A program made the translations under genes and the position numbers. From contig CAYGCQ010000040.1 in NCBI GenBank assembly GCA_964348455.1, positions 1 to 5,849 of the forward strand: 5,849 nucleotides of DNA. Reading direction: 5' to 3'. Shown piece after piece: positions 5,534 to 5,849 of this stretch (its first letter is position 1; each line of letters starts with the position of its first letter). The notes under the pieces were generated by a model. It saw only the letters and a program-made list of their open reading frames with translations, was not told the origin of the DNA and did not search any database. The DNA comes from UBA10133 sp964348455. GTDB taxonomy: Bacteria > Patescibacteriota > Microgenomatia > UBA1400 > MFAQ01.

Positions 5534-5612
5534 CCTTCGGTAACTTTCAGTTCCTCAGGACCAGCCTCGCTGAAAACGTTACGTGTTCAGCTCCGGCATG
5601 TTCGCCCCCCTA
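5534..5612 (-). other. Structured tRNA-linked element, tRNA-Leu copy
   Basis: This non-coding element lies between the tRNA-Leu terminator and the duplicated tRNA end. It shares ordered blocks with 5211-5299: GACCAGCCTCG (5559-5569), CGTTAC in a hairpin loop, CTCCGGCA (5591-5598), TTCG and ATGAC. Hairpins on the minus strand are GCTGAA/TTCAGC and GGxAACT-GAA-AGTTxCC. GCCGGAG (minus strand, about 5591-5597) can pair with the CTCCCGGC of the duplicated tRNA end. This would close an 81-nt domain, about the length of the tRNA itself. Confidence 0.58.
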
Positions 5613-5620
5613 ATGACAAT

Positions 5621-5650
5621 AAAAAATACGCACACTAGGCGCGTATTTTT
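5621..5650 (-). terminator. Rho-independent terminator of tRNA-Leu
   Basis: AAAATACGC (5623-5631) and GCGTATTTT (5641-5649) form a 9-bp stem with a minus-strand T tail. It is the same terminator as that after tRNA-Arg, with one loop base changed, which shows recent duplication or conversion. Confidence 0.85.
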
Positions 5651-5655
5651 CATTG

Positions 5656-5738
5656 TGCCGGGAGAGGGGGTCGAACCCTCATGGGATTTCTCCCACAAGT
5701 TTTTAAGACTTGCGTGTAAACCATTCCACCATCTCGGC
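5656..5738 (-). tRNA. tRNA-Leu (anticodon UAA)
   Basis: The 83-nt class II tRNA is on the minus strand. Acceptor GCCGAGA pairs with TCCCGGC, with one A-C mismatch at position 5-68. The D-arm region TGGTGGAATGGTTTACACG is typical of tRNA-Leu. The anticodon stem CAAGT/ACTTG has loop CTTAAAA, so the anticodon is UAA (5703-5705), which reads UUA/UUG. The long variable arm is TGGGA/TCCCA and the T-arm GAGGG-TTCGACC-CCCTC. The discriminator is A; CCA is not encoded and CAA follows, as in tRNA-Arg. The A-C mismatch is unusual but tolerable. Confidence 0.96.
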
Positions 5739-5745
5739 ACGCACC

Positions 5746-5776
5746 TCTATTTTAACTCAAAAAACTACCCTGTCAT
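5746..5776 (-). promoter_or_regulatory. tRNA-Leu promoter
   Basis: On the minus strand ATGACA (5771-5776) and TAAAAT (5749-5754) are separated by 16 bp, with the start expected about 4 nt before the tRNA. Positions 5746-5762 repeat the tRNA-Arg promoter block exactly. The -35 box is formed by the first bases of the palindromic element at 5771-5821. Confidence 0.55.
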
Positions 5777-5821
5777 TCCGGACTTGAATCAGCCGCTGGT
5801 ACCCGAAGGGGTAAATCCATA
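5771..5821. repeat. Palindromic element, TGTCATTCC...ATCCATA family, copy 2
   Basis: This segment has the same ends as the element before typA (TGTCATTCC at the left, ATCCATA at the right) and a similar length of 51 nt, but a different interior. It contains a clear hairpin, TACCC-GAAG-GGGTA (5800-5813). The outer stem is decayed compared with copy 1. The left end supplies a -35-like hexamer to tRNA-Leu. Confidence 0.45.
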
Positions 5822-5849
5822 CAAAATTACAGATTTGTTATGATTAGAT

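Noticed and set aside
5583..5843. 86-codon + strand ORF across the tRNA-Leu region
   Set aside because: It runs antisense through the tRNA-Leu terminator, tRNA-Leu, its promoter and the palindromic element. Its GEGVEPSWDFSHK-type reading is the usual artefact of translating the complement of a tRNA-Leu gene.

Overview
The window looks like chromosomal DNA from a bacterium with a compact, moderately AT-rich genome. Several traits suggest a Candidate Phyla Radiation (Patescibacteria)-type lineage: small uncharacterised proteins, few strong Shine-Dalgarno sites, tRNA genes without an encoded CCA, a short ammonia-dependent NAD synthase, and palindromic intergenic elements bounded by TGTCATTCC and ATCCATA. 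This placement is an inference, because no rRNA or marker set is present. The standard genetic code reads all the genes without trouble.

Layout on the + strand: a two-gene unit of unknown function (ORF1, 128-904, with a possible PD-(D/E)XK nuclease-like core, and a coiled-coil protein, 917-1366) ends at a terminator-like hairpin. A 335-nt gap follows (1367-1701). It holds a possible structured RNA (about 1500-1620), a good typA promoter and a branched palindromic element. Next is full-length typA/bipA (1702-3528) with its own terminator, then an extended -10 promoter and the NAD synthase gene nadE (3639-4568). The strong ribosome binding site before nadE serves an ATG in a different frame, so the true N-terminus appears to be displaced by a frameshift. 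A bidirectional terminator separates nadE from a convergent minus-strand gene for a 170-residue membrane protein (4601-5113).

The right end carries minus-strand tRNA-Leu(UAA) and tRNA-Arg(UCU). They share a 17-bp promoter block and nearly identical terminators. Downstream of each terminator lies a related, structured element of 80-90 nt. Each element ends in an exact copy of the 3' end of its own tRNA, starting in the T-loop. A third, decayed copy lies between the two tRNA genes. This repeated architecture is the most unusual thing in the window. It resembles the footprint of very small elements that integrate at tRNA 3' ends, or a tRNA-linked structured RNA family.

TypA (ribosome-associated GTPase), the tRNAs and NadE (NAD synthesis) are housekeeping genes. 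Nothing in the sequence links the two unknown + strand genes or the membrane protein to them.
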